Assembly: GCA_026388865.1 (NCBI GenBank)
Contig: JAPLIX010000184.1
Span: forward strand, 1,430-7,692
DNA from: Pseudomonadota bacterium
GTDB lineage: Bacteria > Desulfobacterota > WTBG01 > CAIYCZ01
Length of the DNA stretch: 6,263 nt
Reading direction: 5' to 3'
Part shown: in pieces, positions 1 through 5,848 of the stretch
Numbering within the stretch: position 1 is the first letter of the stretch
Layout of the letters: every line of letters begins with the position of its first letter
Notes under the pieces: model-generated
What the model was told of the DNA's origin: nothing
What the model saw: only the letters and a program-made list of their open reading frames with translations
Databases searched by the model: none
Translations under genes and position numbers: made by a program

Positions 1-6
1 CCTTCC

Positions 7-13
7 AAGGAGG
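7..13 (+). promoter_or_regulatory. Ribosome binding site of the lipoprotein gene
   Basis: AAGGAGG, a near-perfect Shine-Dalgarno sequence, lies five bases before the ATG at 19 and fixes that start. Only 18 bases precede the gene in this window, so its promoter and any earlier operon member cannot be seen. Confidence 0.8.
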
Positions 14-18
14 CTTCT

Positions 19-1764
19 ATGAAACGGGGTATTAAAAGTAAAAACAGCCAGCTGAGCATTTTCCTGCTGCTTCTCCTCGTCATCCCGGTCCTGCTCATGA
101 CTGCATCATGCGTAAAACAACAGACGATCGGCGTCATCTTCGCCCTCCATGGCGGGTTTGACAACTACAAGCCACAGTATCTCTGGGATTCATCAGTTCA
201 GATGTTCTCCTATGACCCGAAACACCCGGTCTATCAGCTGATTATATGGACCCCGGACAGCTGGGGAACGGTCCTCCAGCTGGGCAATGCGCCGAAAGAA
301 ATCCCCAAATATGCTTTTGAATACCAGCGCCTGGGCGGCACTGACCCGTTTGCCGGGATTAGCGCCCAGCAGTTTGCCAATCTCAAGGCCGAGCTTGAAA
401 GCCAGGGCAAATCAAAGGGCTTTAATTTTGTGTTTGACTATGTACAATGGATGTCGGGCGATGACGTATCCCACTATGCCTATCCCCGGTTCCTGTATAA
501 CGGCCCTCCGGGCAATACCGCCAAATGCAACTACTGCGGTGAAAAGGAAGCTGACGGGCCCTGGCCCGGCTGCGACCCGGAGCGTTACAATGTTGACGGG
601 CCGGTCGACCGCCTGATCAAACAAAAAGTCTCCCGTATTATTATTGTGGACATGACCGTGGGCGGCGTGCGTTTCTCCAAGACCTTTGACTCTGTCCAGA
701 TGATAAAGCGCGCCCTGAAAGAAAGCGGCAATGAGTCAATCCCGGTCACCTGGGTTAATGATTACACCAGCCTCATGGAACGCTCTTACCCGACAGAACC
801 CGCCGGGTGGACCGCGACTATGGGCGCTCCGACAAAAGACGTCAGCGTCCCCCTGGAGGGAAGCCCGAACCCGGTGGCAGCGGACCCTGACCTTGCCGCG
901 CTGCATGTTGAAGGAATTGAGGCCGGCATGTCAGACAAGGTTTCTGATGCCGAGACCGGCGTAATTATTCTGAACCACGCGATAAATGACAACAAGGAAT
1001 ATTTTGACCCGAAGATAAATGATACGCTGCTGATAAACAAGAATATCAAATCCCAGCTTATCTCCCGCCACCCCGGCATGAACCCGGCAAACATCATCGG
1101 CGCCTATATGGGTATTTACGAGGCTGACCCGGACTGCAAAGGCGCAAAGGGGCGCACGCGCAACATGCGCGGCGAGAACCTCGGCTATGCCTGGCTCTAC
1201 GAGAGCGCGAAACAGCTGCCCGGCGATGAGTGGGGCTACCTCTACTGGGACGCACTTGAGTATCTTAAAAACCGCGGGGTGAAGCACATCGTGATCGGCT
1301 TTGCCCAGATTGTCACTGATTCTGTTTTAAACCTCGTTGAAATTCAAAATCAGATCGCAAAAGAGATCGGCACCAAAACCTGGCTGCACGCCGCGACCGG
1401 CGACACCGCCACCTATCCCGGCGTCGGGAACCCCTTTGCCGAATACTGGGGAATGTGGGTCAGGACCGATTGCGGCGGCATGCCGTGCTGCTTCAAGATG
1501 GGCGGCTGCAATGACGGCGGCGTCTATCCTCCCCCGGTCCAGAAATGCCCGCGCGACGACTTGGAACCATCCCTTGCATATGCAGTCAGCGAGTACGGAA
1601 ACCTGGGCTATGATCAGGCGCTTGGCGCCCCGGACCCCGCTAAGCCCGTGCAGCAGCAGTATACGGGCACGTGGGCGATGTGGACGCCGCCCAATGACGA
1701 TCCGCGCCTGAGCAAACTGCTGGCGAAATATGTTCTTCAGGCAGCAAATGATGAGCTTAAGTGA
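19..1764 (+). CDS. Chelatase-fold (CbiX/CbiK/ferrochelatase-like) lipoprotein
   Basis: A 581-residue predicted lipoprotein. A basic N-terminus (KRGIKSK), a leucine-rich core at about residues 13-27 and a lipobox-like MTASC give a lipidated Cys31. The mature protein reads as two chelatase-like halves. The first opens with the strand GVIFALHGGFD (His44) and has the later strand VSRIIIVDMTVGG (about 204-216). The second opens with GVIILNHAIND (His320) and ends with a helix-strand unit at about 408-430 (EYLKNRGVKHIVIGFAQ). This pattern is typical of tetrapyrrole metal chelatases, which use a His near the first strand; periplasmic CbiK forms are known in Desulfovibrio. At 581 residues it is about twice a usual single chelatase. 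Extra cysteines occur at 170, 173, 185 and at 485, 490, 491, 497, 510. A strong ribosome site fixes the start, and two Tat-protein genes follow. The fold is assigned by eye. Metal insertion is an inference; metal or tetrapyrrole binding, or an inactive homologue, is equally possible. Confidence 0.66.
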   Translation: MKRGIKSKNSQLSIFLLLLLVIPVLLMTASCVKQQTIGVIFALHGGFDNYKPQYLWDSSVQMFSYDPKHPVYQLIIWTPDSWGTVLQLGNAPKEIPKYAFEYQRLGGTDPFAGISAQQFANLKAELESQGKSKGFNFVFDYVQWMSGDDVSHYAYPRFLYNGPPGNTAKCNYCGEKEADGPWPGCDPERYNVDGPVDRLIKQKVSRIIIVDMTVGGVRFSKTFDSVQMIKRALKESGNESIPVTWVNDYTSLMERSYPTEPAGWTATMGAPTKDVSVPLEGSPNPVAADPDLAALHVEGIEAGMSDKVSDAETGVIILNHAINDNKEYFDPKINDTLLINKNIKSQLISRHPGMNPANIIGAYMGIYEADPDCKGAKGRTRNMRGENLGYAWLYESAKQLPGDEWGYLYWDALEYLKNRGVKHIVIGFAQIVTDSVLNLVEIQNQIAKEIGTKTWLHAATGDTATYPGVGNPFAEYWGMWVRTDCGGMPCCFKMGGCNDGGVYPPPVQKCPRDDLEPSLAYAVSEYGNLGYDQALGAPDPAKPVQQQYTGTWAMWTPPNDDPRLSKLLAKYVLQAANDELK

Positions 1765-1772
1765 CAGTACGA

Positions 1773-1794
1773 TATAGTTCTTCTTTTCACTATA
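1773..1794 (+). other. Weak AT-rich hairpin in the gap between the lipoprotein and first Tat gene
   Basis: TATAGT at 1773-1778 and ACTATA at 1789-1794 form a six-pair stem around a ten-base pyrimidine-rich loop, in the 51-base gap between the two genes. No T run follows, so it is not a convincing terminator. It could be a processing or mRNA-stability element, or chance. Confidence 0.25.
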
Positions 1795-1815
1795 AAGGCA
1801 TAAGGAGAATAAAGT

Positions 1816-2454
1816 ATGGAAAAGTTAAACAGAAGAGATTTTGCGAAAAAGGCTTTCGGCGCCGGCGGTCTGCTCACGCTCGTTACCGCGCTAAATTTCC
1901 CGGAGGCAGCGGCAGCATTCAGCGGCCCTGAAGTAGTTGTTCCGAGCAATAAATTCCTGAACCGCCCGGACCTGGGAGACGCCATCAAGTCCATGTACAT
2001 GACCTATGACTCAACCTCGCCCTACCCGCACAAATTCAACGAAACCATCAGCAAGCACCAGCTGCGGGCCCTGGAATTTTTTGTCACCAAGGGCATGGAC
2101 AAGGAATATGCCGAGCACTATGTGGCGACCATGAAGCCGGTGCTGCTGAAAATCAAGGAAGCGATTGAAAAAGAAAAGAATCCTGAGAAGGCGCTGGTTG
2201 CCCTGTTTGATGACAACCCCTGCTCCTTCCAGCTTTTTGACCGGATTAAAGTCAAGCCCGGCGAGCGCAGCTTTCCCTGTCCCTACAAGGGAAAGCTTCA
2301 GGACTGCAAGTACTGGCTGGGGACATTTAAAGCCATCGAGTGGAAAGATGTCTGCAACCGCTGGTGCATTCCGACCTGGACCGGCTTTGCCGAAACCCTC
2401 GGCATAAAAATTAAGGTCCAGCCAAGCGATGAGTGCAAAGTTAAACTGGCGTAA
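1816..2454 (+). CDS. Tat-exported cysteine-rich protein of unknown function (paralogue 1)
   Basis: A 212-residue protein starting with a twin-arginine signal: NRRDFAKKA at residues 5-13, a hydrophobic stretch at about 14-28 and an alanine-rich likely cleavage site near 31-34. The mature part has no further membrane segment. Its first half (about 52-110) is mostly helical-looking, with the blocks DLGD, SPYPHKFNE and EYAEHYV. Its second half holds six cysteines: Cys136, Cys155 in FPCPYK, Cys164, Cys180 and Cys184 in WKDVCNRWC, and Cys207 near the end in ECKVKL. Five of these recur in the next gene's product. The start is supported by AAGGAG at 1802-1807, eight bases before the ATG. The Tat route suggests folding, perhaps around a metal or cofactor, before export to the periplasm. 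I do not recognise the family. A distant link to ATC-hydrolase-like or V4R-like Cys-rich domains came to mind but is weak. The upstream chelatase-like lipoprotein suggests a shared ligand. Confidence 0.88.
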   Translation: MEKLNRRDFAKKAFGAGGLLTLVTALNFPEAAAAFSGPEVVVPSNKFLNRPDLGDAIKSMYMTYDSTSPYPHKFNETISKHQLRALEFFVTKGMDKEYAEHYVATMKPVLLKIKEAIEKEKNPEKALVALFDDNPCSFQLFDRIKVKPGERSFPCPYKGKLQDCKYWLGTFKAIEWKDVCNRWCIPTWTGFAETLGIKIKVQPSDECKVKLA

Positions 2455-2463
2455 CCCCTGCAA

Positions 2464-2470
2464 GAGGAGG
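2464..2470 (+). promoter_or_regulatory. Ribosome binding site that decides the start of the second Tat gene
   Basis: GAGGAGG lies nine bases before the ATG at 2480. It selects that start over the in-frame ATG at 2429, which sits inside the previous gene, and over the ATG at 2546 directly before the twin-arginine motif. Confidence 0.8.
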
Positions 2471-2479
2471 AATATATAT

Positions 2480-3148
2480 ATGGATACCAAAAATACACCT
2501 GATTCTCTTTTCCTTACAGAATCATCAAACAATCAACCATCATGCATGTCCCGCCGGGACTTTGCAAAAAAGGCTGCCGGCATCAGTGCTGTATCAGCGT
2601 TTGCTTTGATGAGCCTGCCCCAGCTTGCGTTTGCCTGGATGAATAACGAAATCGAGGGGCGGGATGATCTCGGTGACGGGCTCAAGTCAATTATTAAAAC
2701 CTACAACACCATTGACCCCTATCCGCTGAAGTTTAACGAAGGCCTGGTGCGGCAGCATTTGCGCAGCCTTGACTTTGCCGTGCGCAAGGGAGTGGCGAAG
2801 GAGCATGCCGAGCACTTTGTGTACGTGCTGGGCCCGGTGCTCGAGCGGCACATAAAGCCGGCAGTCGCGAAGCTGGGAAAAAATATTTTCCTCTGGGGCA
2901 TCTTTGAGCGGACCGGCTGCTCCTACCAGCTCTACGAGCATATAAATATCAAGGAAGGCGAGCGAACGTTTTCGTGCCCGTACAAGCGGGCCCTGGAATA
3001 TCACAATAAAGAGGTCGGCACCTACAACTTGAAGTGGGAAGATGTGTGCGCCAACTGGTGCAGCCTTACCTGGAACGGCTTTGCCAAGGTGGCCGGCGTG
3101 GAGATAAAAATTGAACCGGGTGAAACCTGCAAGGTATCGGTTGTCTAA
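2480..3148 (+). CDS. Tat-exported cysteine-rich protein of unknown function (paralogue 2)
   Basis: A 222-residue protein from the ATG with the best ribosome site. A polar 22-residue leader precedes the twin-arginine motif SRRDFAKKA (24-32). A hydrophobic stretch follows, with a probable signal peptidase site after LAFA (about 49-52). The mature part aligns along its whole length with the preceding gene product; by eye about half of the positions are identical. Shared blocks include DLGD, PYPxKFNE, the AEH motif (His112), CSxQL, GERxFxCPYK, WxDVCxxWC, TWxGFA and CKV. Five cysteines are kept: 147, 166, 190, 194 and 217. Cys164 of the partner has no counterpart here. The gap to the upstream gene is 25 bases, so the two are almost certainly co-transcribed and arose by tandem duplication. 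Function is unknown. The invariant Cys set and Tat export point to a folded exported protein with bound metal, cofactor or disulfides, possibly a heterodimer of the two paralogues. A shorter product starting at 2546 is possible. Confidence 0.88.
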   Translation: MDTKNTPDSLFLTESSNNQPSCMSRRDFAKKAAGISAVSAFALMSLPQLAFAWMNNEIEGRDDLGDGLKSIIKTYNTIDPYPLKFNEGLVRQHLRSLDFAVRKGVAKEHAEHFVYVLGPVLERHIKPAVAKLGKNIFLWGIFERTGCSYQLYEHINIKEGERTFSCPYKRALEYHNKEVGTYNLKWEDVCANWCSLTWNGFAKVAGVEIKIEPGETCKVSVV

Positions 3149-3219
3149 CAGGCTGTTGAAAAACACCCCTCTGCTTCGTTGTGCTCATCCTTCGTCATTG
3201 CGACGTACGGTATTCCGCA
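3147..3219 (+). repeat. Likely intergenic repeat beginning CAGGCTGTTGAAAAAC
   Basis: Directly at the TAA of the second Tat gene begins AACAGGCTGTTGAAAAAC, then a stretch with CTTCGTTGTGCTCATCC and TTCGTCATTGCGACGTAC. From memory, near-identical strings are spread through intergenic regions of many Desulfobacterota genomes, usually ending in an inverted TTTTTCAACAGCCTG. That second end is missing here, so this would be a truncated copy. The first eleven bases (3147-3157) are themselves an inverted repeat, AACAG-G-CTGTT. The identification rests on recall and not on a second copy in this window. The right boundary is approximate. Confidence 0.5.
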
Positions 3220-3302
3220 CAGGTAGCAATCTGCCTGGGCAAATGAACGTCCTTTTATGCTCACAGGTTATTAATCACTAAGGCTGATTTGCATTCTCAG
3301 CT
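3220..3302. other. Remainder of the convergent intergenic gap, with two weak hairpins
   Basis: CAGGTA (3220-3225) pairs with TGCCTG (3232-3237) around a six-base loop. AAGGCTGA (3280-3287) pairs with TCAGCTT (3297-3303), with one bulged G, beside the stop codon of the sulfatase-like gene. Neither is followed by a T run on either strand, so I do not call a rho-independent terminator for either converging gene. Nothing else is seen here. Confidence 0.3.
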
Positions 3303-5465
3303 TCACTTTACATAACCTAATGAGCGAAGGTTTTCAGTAATAGCTTGATCCGGCTTAGGCAAATCTTTATTACCCTCTATCGGGATAAAAGAACGGTTCC
3401 AGCGTTCCAACTGCGCATTCAGCTTCTGTGCTTTCTGTGGCAGTTTATCAACCAGATTGGTGGACTCAAGAGGATCGTCGGTGATGTTATACAGCTCGCA
3501 TCTCCCATCAGAAGCCCAGAGATACTTGAAATCGCCAGAGTAAATTGCTTTAAGATCTCGCGCAAGGTGTTTTAAGTCCTGGCGCCTTTTCCATGTTGGG
3601 TCCTGAAAATTCTCGGCAATTATAGTTCTGGTTTTTTCAGGGAATTGAAAAACAATGCCCTGGATGTTTTCAGGAATAGGGAGCGAAACAGTGTTAAGAA
3701 TTTCCGGGAAAATATCAACCAGGGATACCGGATCAACTACCACTTCCGGTTGCTTGCGCCATGAGGGATATTTAATAATCAAGGGCACTCTTAAGTTGTC
3801 CTCATAAAGCGCTATGCCGTGGGTCATTAAGTGGTGCTCTCCAAATGATTCTCCATGATCAGAGGTTACGATAATCATGCTCTGTGCAAATAATTTCAGC
3901 TCCTGTAATTTTTTCATGAGCTTTCCCACGGCATCATCCACAAACGATAATTCTCCATCATACAGCGCCATGAGATGATTCTTTTCTTTTAGCGACAACC
4001 CATGCTTGCGTTTTATAACATCTGTTAACAGCTCCAGCTCTTTTTCTTTATAAGAAGCTGCGGAAGTGCTTGTATATGCATATATCACCGTATCATCTCT
4101 GCCTGGATAGCGCGTATCAAACGGTGCAGGAGGCATATAGGATTGATGGGGGTCAAAATAATGAATAAAGAGAAATACCGGCAGCGTAACATTAAAGAGT
4201 AAAAACTTCTGTTGTGCTAATTGCGTTTCACGATTATTGAGCCATGCAAAGACCAACTCATTTATTTCGTGTGCTCTTCGTTCTCCCCCCCAGGGGTCTA
4301 AGTTATCATCATAATAATTAAATCCCTGCCCCAGGCCAAAGACTGCCTTACAAAATGTACCCGCTATTATTCCCGCTGTGTCATATCCGTGTTTCGATAA
4401 AATTTCAGCTATCGTAACATTATTATCACTGAGCTTTGTGCAGAAATAGGGGGGCTTTGCATGCTCTGACCGGTGCGCGTTATGCATGGAAGGGTAACAG
4501 CCGGTCATGAGTGATGCATACGAGGGAAGTGTCCAGGGAGCAGGTGCATACGCTCTTTTAAACATACTATTCTCACGCGCGAACCGGTCTATGTTCGGGG
4601 TTGTGTTTCGTTCGTAACCATAGCAGGAGACATGGTCTGCGCGCACGGTATCAATGCTTATGATAATGACGGAAGGCCGCTGCGTTAGTATAGTAAATAA
4701 TTCTTTGCTAAAGTTATCAGTATTCGTCTTGAGCACTATCTCTGCGGTTCCCCACGCGACAACACCAAATAGCAGTAATAAATATGCAGCTGCACCCGGC
4801 AGTGGCAGGAAGCTTAATATTTTCTTTAAAACATTAAGAAGCCCAATAACAATAAAAAACAGAGCACAGCAACCGCCGATGATCGCCCCATTCACCATGA
4901 GTCGTTTGGGAGTTAAATCAAGGAATCTGCCTGGAAGAAAAGATTCATTAATAAAGGTGCCTGCCAGAAGAAATGCACACAGGCTGATATATAGGGCAAA
5001 CAAGACCCGGCGCTGTGTTTCCTTGCTTGCGATACCTGATGAAAGCCGTAAAAGAAGCAGATACATCCCGCCACAAAATGCGCAAAACAATAGATTAACA
5101 ATTATAGCTGCCGGCAGCTGAGTTTTAAGGAATAATTTATTGCTAATGATAGCCAGGCCGGCGCATAGCAGGATAGAGGTAATACATCCACTGTAACAAA
5201 CTATTTCTGCGTCGAAAATATTTCGCGTGTTTCTTCTGCAGCGCCTTATAAAATGCTGCAAACAGGCTACAATCATTCCTGCGACAGCCCCAGCTATGGT
5301 ATAAACGTTGATTGTCAGGAGTACGGTCGAGAGATGCAGAATCGGGTCGCGTGTTAGATGAAGCAGAGCTTCTATGATCGCAAATACAAGCCAGCCTATC
5401 CCCCAGATGCAGAAGCCGTGCACGATATTTCTGGTAAATGAGGGCTGTAGATTTAATGTATTCAT
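3303..5465 (-). CDS. Polytopic membrane protein with sulfatase-like (alkaline phosphatase superfamily) domain
   Basis: A 720-residue protein. About seven hydrophobic segments fill the N-terminal part, roughly at residues 14-37, 46-70, 88-108, 117-141, 154-172, 189-213 and 222-245. A sulfatase-type hydrolase domain runs from about 266 to the end. Visible family motifs are SIDTVRADH (Asp272), PNIDRFA, APWTLPSYASLMTG (311-322), HYFDPH (Asp438), YDGELSFVD, TSDHGESFGEH (Asp536, His537), an RVPLIIKYP block and the C-terminal LRSLGYV tail. Thr312 sits where true sulfatases carry the Cys or Ser that becomes formylglycine, and Tyr316 replaces the usual Arg. A phosphatase, phosphotransferase or phosphodiesterase-like role on an envelope glycan or lipid is therefore as plausible as sulfate removal. 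The catalytic domain probably faces the periplasm. The ATG at 5465 is the only usable start before an in-frame stop at 5517-5519. Its ribosome site is weak. Base composition is clearly more AT-rich than in the flanking genes, which could mean transfer. Confidence 0.85.
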   Translation of the reverse strand: MNTLNLQPSFTRNIVHGFCIWGIGWLVFAIIEALLHLTRDPILHLSTVLLTINVYTIAGAVAGMIVACLQHFIRRCRRNTRNIFDAEIVCYSGCITSILLCAGLAIISNKLFLKTQLPAAIIVNLLFCAFCGGMYLLLLRLSSGIASKETQRRVLFALYISLCAFLLAGTFINESFLPGRFLDLTPKRLMVNGAIIGGCCALFFIVIGLLNVLKKILSFLPLPGAAAYLLLLFGVVAWGTAEIVLKTNTDNFSKELFTILTQRPSVIIISIDTVRADHVSCYGYERNTTPNIDRFARENSMFKRAYAPAPWTLPSYASLMTGCYPSMHNAHRSEHAKPPYFCTKLSDNNVTIAEILSKHGYDTAGIIAGTFCKAVFGLGQGFNYYDDNLDPWGGERRAHEINELVFAWLNNRETQLAQQKFLLFNVTLPVFLFIHYFDPHQSYMPPAPFDTRYPGRDDTVIYAYTSTSAASYKEKELELLTDVIKRKHGLSLKEKNHLMALYDGELSFVDDAVGKLMKKLQELKLFAQSMIIVTSDHGESFGEHHLMTHGIALYEDNLRVPLIIKYPSWRKQPEVVVDPVSLVDIFPEILNTVSLPIPENIQGIVFQFPEKTRTIIAENFQDPTWKRRQDLKHLARDLKAIYSGDFKYLWASDGRCELYNITDDPLESTNLVDKLPQKAQKLNAQLERWNRSFIPIEGNKDLPKPDQAITENLRSLGYVK

Positions 5466-5519
5466 AGAACCGTAGTTTTTATTGGCAGCGTTTGCAGCAA
5501 GCGAAAAGCTTTTAAGCTA

Positions 5520-5547
5520 ATTAAATTACATTAACGATAAAAGTCAA
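5520..5547 (-). promoter_or_regulatory. Predicted sigma-70-type promoter of the sulfatase-like gene
   Basis: On the minus strand TTGACT (5542-5547; five of six matches to TTGACA) is followed after 16 bases by TTTAAT (5520-5525; five of six to TATAAT). This places a transcription start near 5513 and a leader of roughly 50 bases before the ATG at 5465. The surroundings are AT-rich, so chance matches are not excluded, but spacing and position fit well. Confidence 0.55.
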
Positions 5548-5583
5548 TTATAGAGTTTGGTAGTGGCAAGAAGCGTGCTGAGT

Positions 5584-5670
5584 GTCCACCCTCCGCAGTA
5601 CATCCTCCAAAGAAGTCCTGGCCTACGCGAGTCTTCTGAGTCGAATCGAAAAACGGATGCTACGGAGGAC
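5584..5670. repeat. Imperfect long inverted repeat in non-coding DNA
   Basis: The left arm holds GTCC (5584-5587), CCTCCG (5590-5595) and CATCC (5601-5605). The right arm answers with GGATG (5655-5659), CGGAGG (5663-5668) and a GAC end (5668-5670). The stem is interrupted by small internal loops. The enclosed 49 bases contain a further pair, AGAAG (5611-5615) with CTTCT (5632-5636). The GCTACGGAGGAC string in the right arm resembles palindromic intergenic repeats that I recall from environmental bacterial genomes, such as MITE- or REP-like elements. No open frame covers it. It could equally be a structured RNA. Confidence 0.45.
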
Positions 5671-5699
5671 GGGCTGAGTAACTAATGATGAGTGAAAGT

Positions 5700-5756
5700 C
5701 GGTGACCCGCCTACGTCCTTTGCGGGACTACGACGCGGTGACAGGCACAGTGCACA
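5700..5756. repeat. Small palindromic element with duplicated CGGTGAC and a GGTGACAGGCAC motif
   Basis: CGGTGAC occurs twice, at 5700-5706 and 5736-5742. Between the copies, CTACGTCC and GGACTACG (5711-5732) form a GTCC/GGAC hairpin nested in a CCCGC/GCGGG pair. The second copy continues as GGTGACAGGCAC (5737-5748), followed by a GTGCAC palindrome. GGTGACAGGCAC-type ends are, from memory, frequent in REP sequences linked to REP-associated tyrosine transposases (RAYT). No transposase gene lies in this window. The 5548-5584 stretch to the left shows no feature. Confidence 0.4.
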
Positions 5757-5784
5757 CAGTAAAAACAAAGGTGAAAAGCGGCAA

Positions 5785-5824
5785 GAAAAAAGGATAGTCT
5801 GCTATAATCAGAACCATCCCTTTT
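5785..5824 (-). terminator. Rho-independent terminator of the oxidoreductase gene
   Basis: On the minus strand AAAAGGGATGGT pairs with ACTATCCTTTTT, allowing G-T wobbles. A further CTG/CAG pair closes the stem around a seven-base loop. The run of six T at the 3' side completes the classic form. It lies about 25 bases after the stop codon of the oxidoreductase gene, which is the natural position. It separates that gene from the sulfatase-like gene, which has its own promoter. Confidence 0.75.
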
Positions 5825-5848
5825 AAGTAATACAATGAAAAGAGTTTA

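Noticed and set aside
2429..2479. Upstream in-frame start for the second Tat protein
   Set aside because: It would overlap the preceding gene, and the strong ribosome site points to the ATG at 2480.
2011..2532. Open frame of 173 codons on the minus strand
   Set aside because: It lies opposite the first Tat gene and the start of the second, shows no domain or ribosome site, and is explained by the codon pattern of the real genes.
2687..3166. Open frame of 159 codons on the minus strand
   Set aside because: It is antisense to the second Tat gene. The sense frame has a Tat signal and a paralogue, so this is a shadow.
3280..3303. Hairpin as terminator between the convergent genes
   Set aside because: The stem is short with a bulge, and no T run follows on either strand.
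4654..5121. Plus-strand open frame of 155 codons
   Set aside because: It is opposite the membrane part of the sulfatase-like gene, has no recognisable motif, and is a shadow.
5803..5808. TATAAT on the plus strand as a promoter -10 box
   Set aside because: No fitting -35 element lies 16-18 bases upstream and no plus-strand gene follows. It falls in the loop and stem of the terminator.
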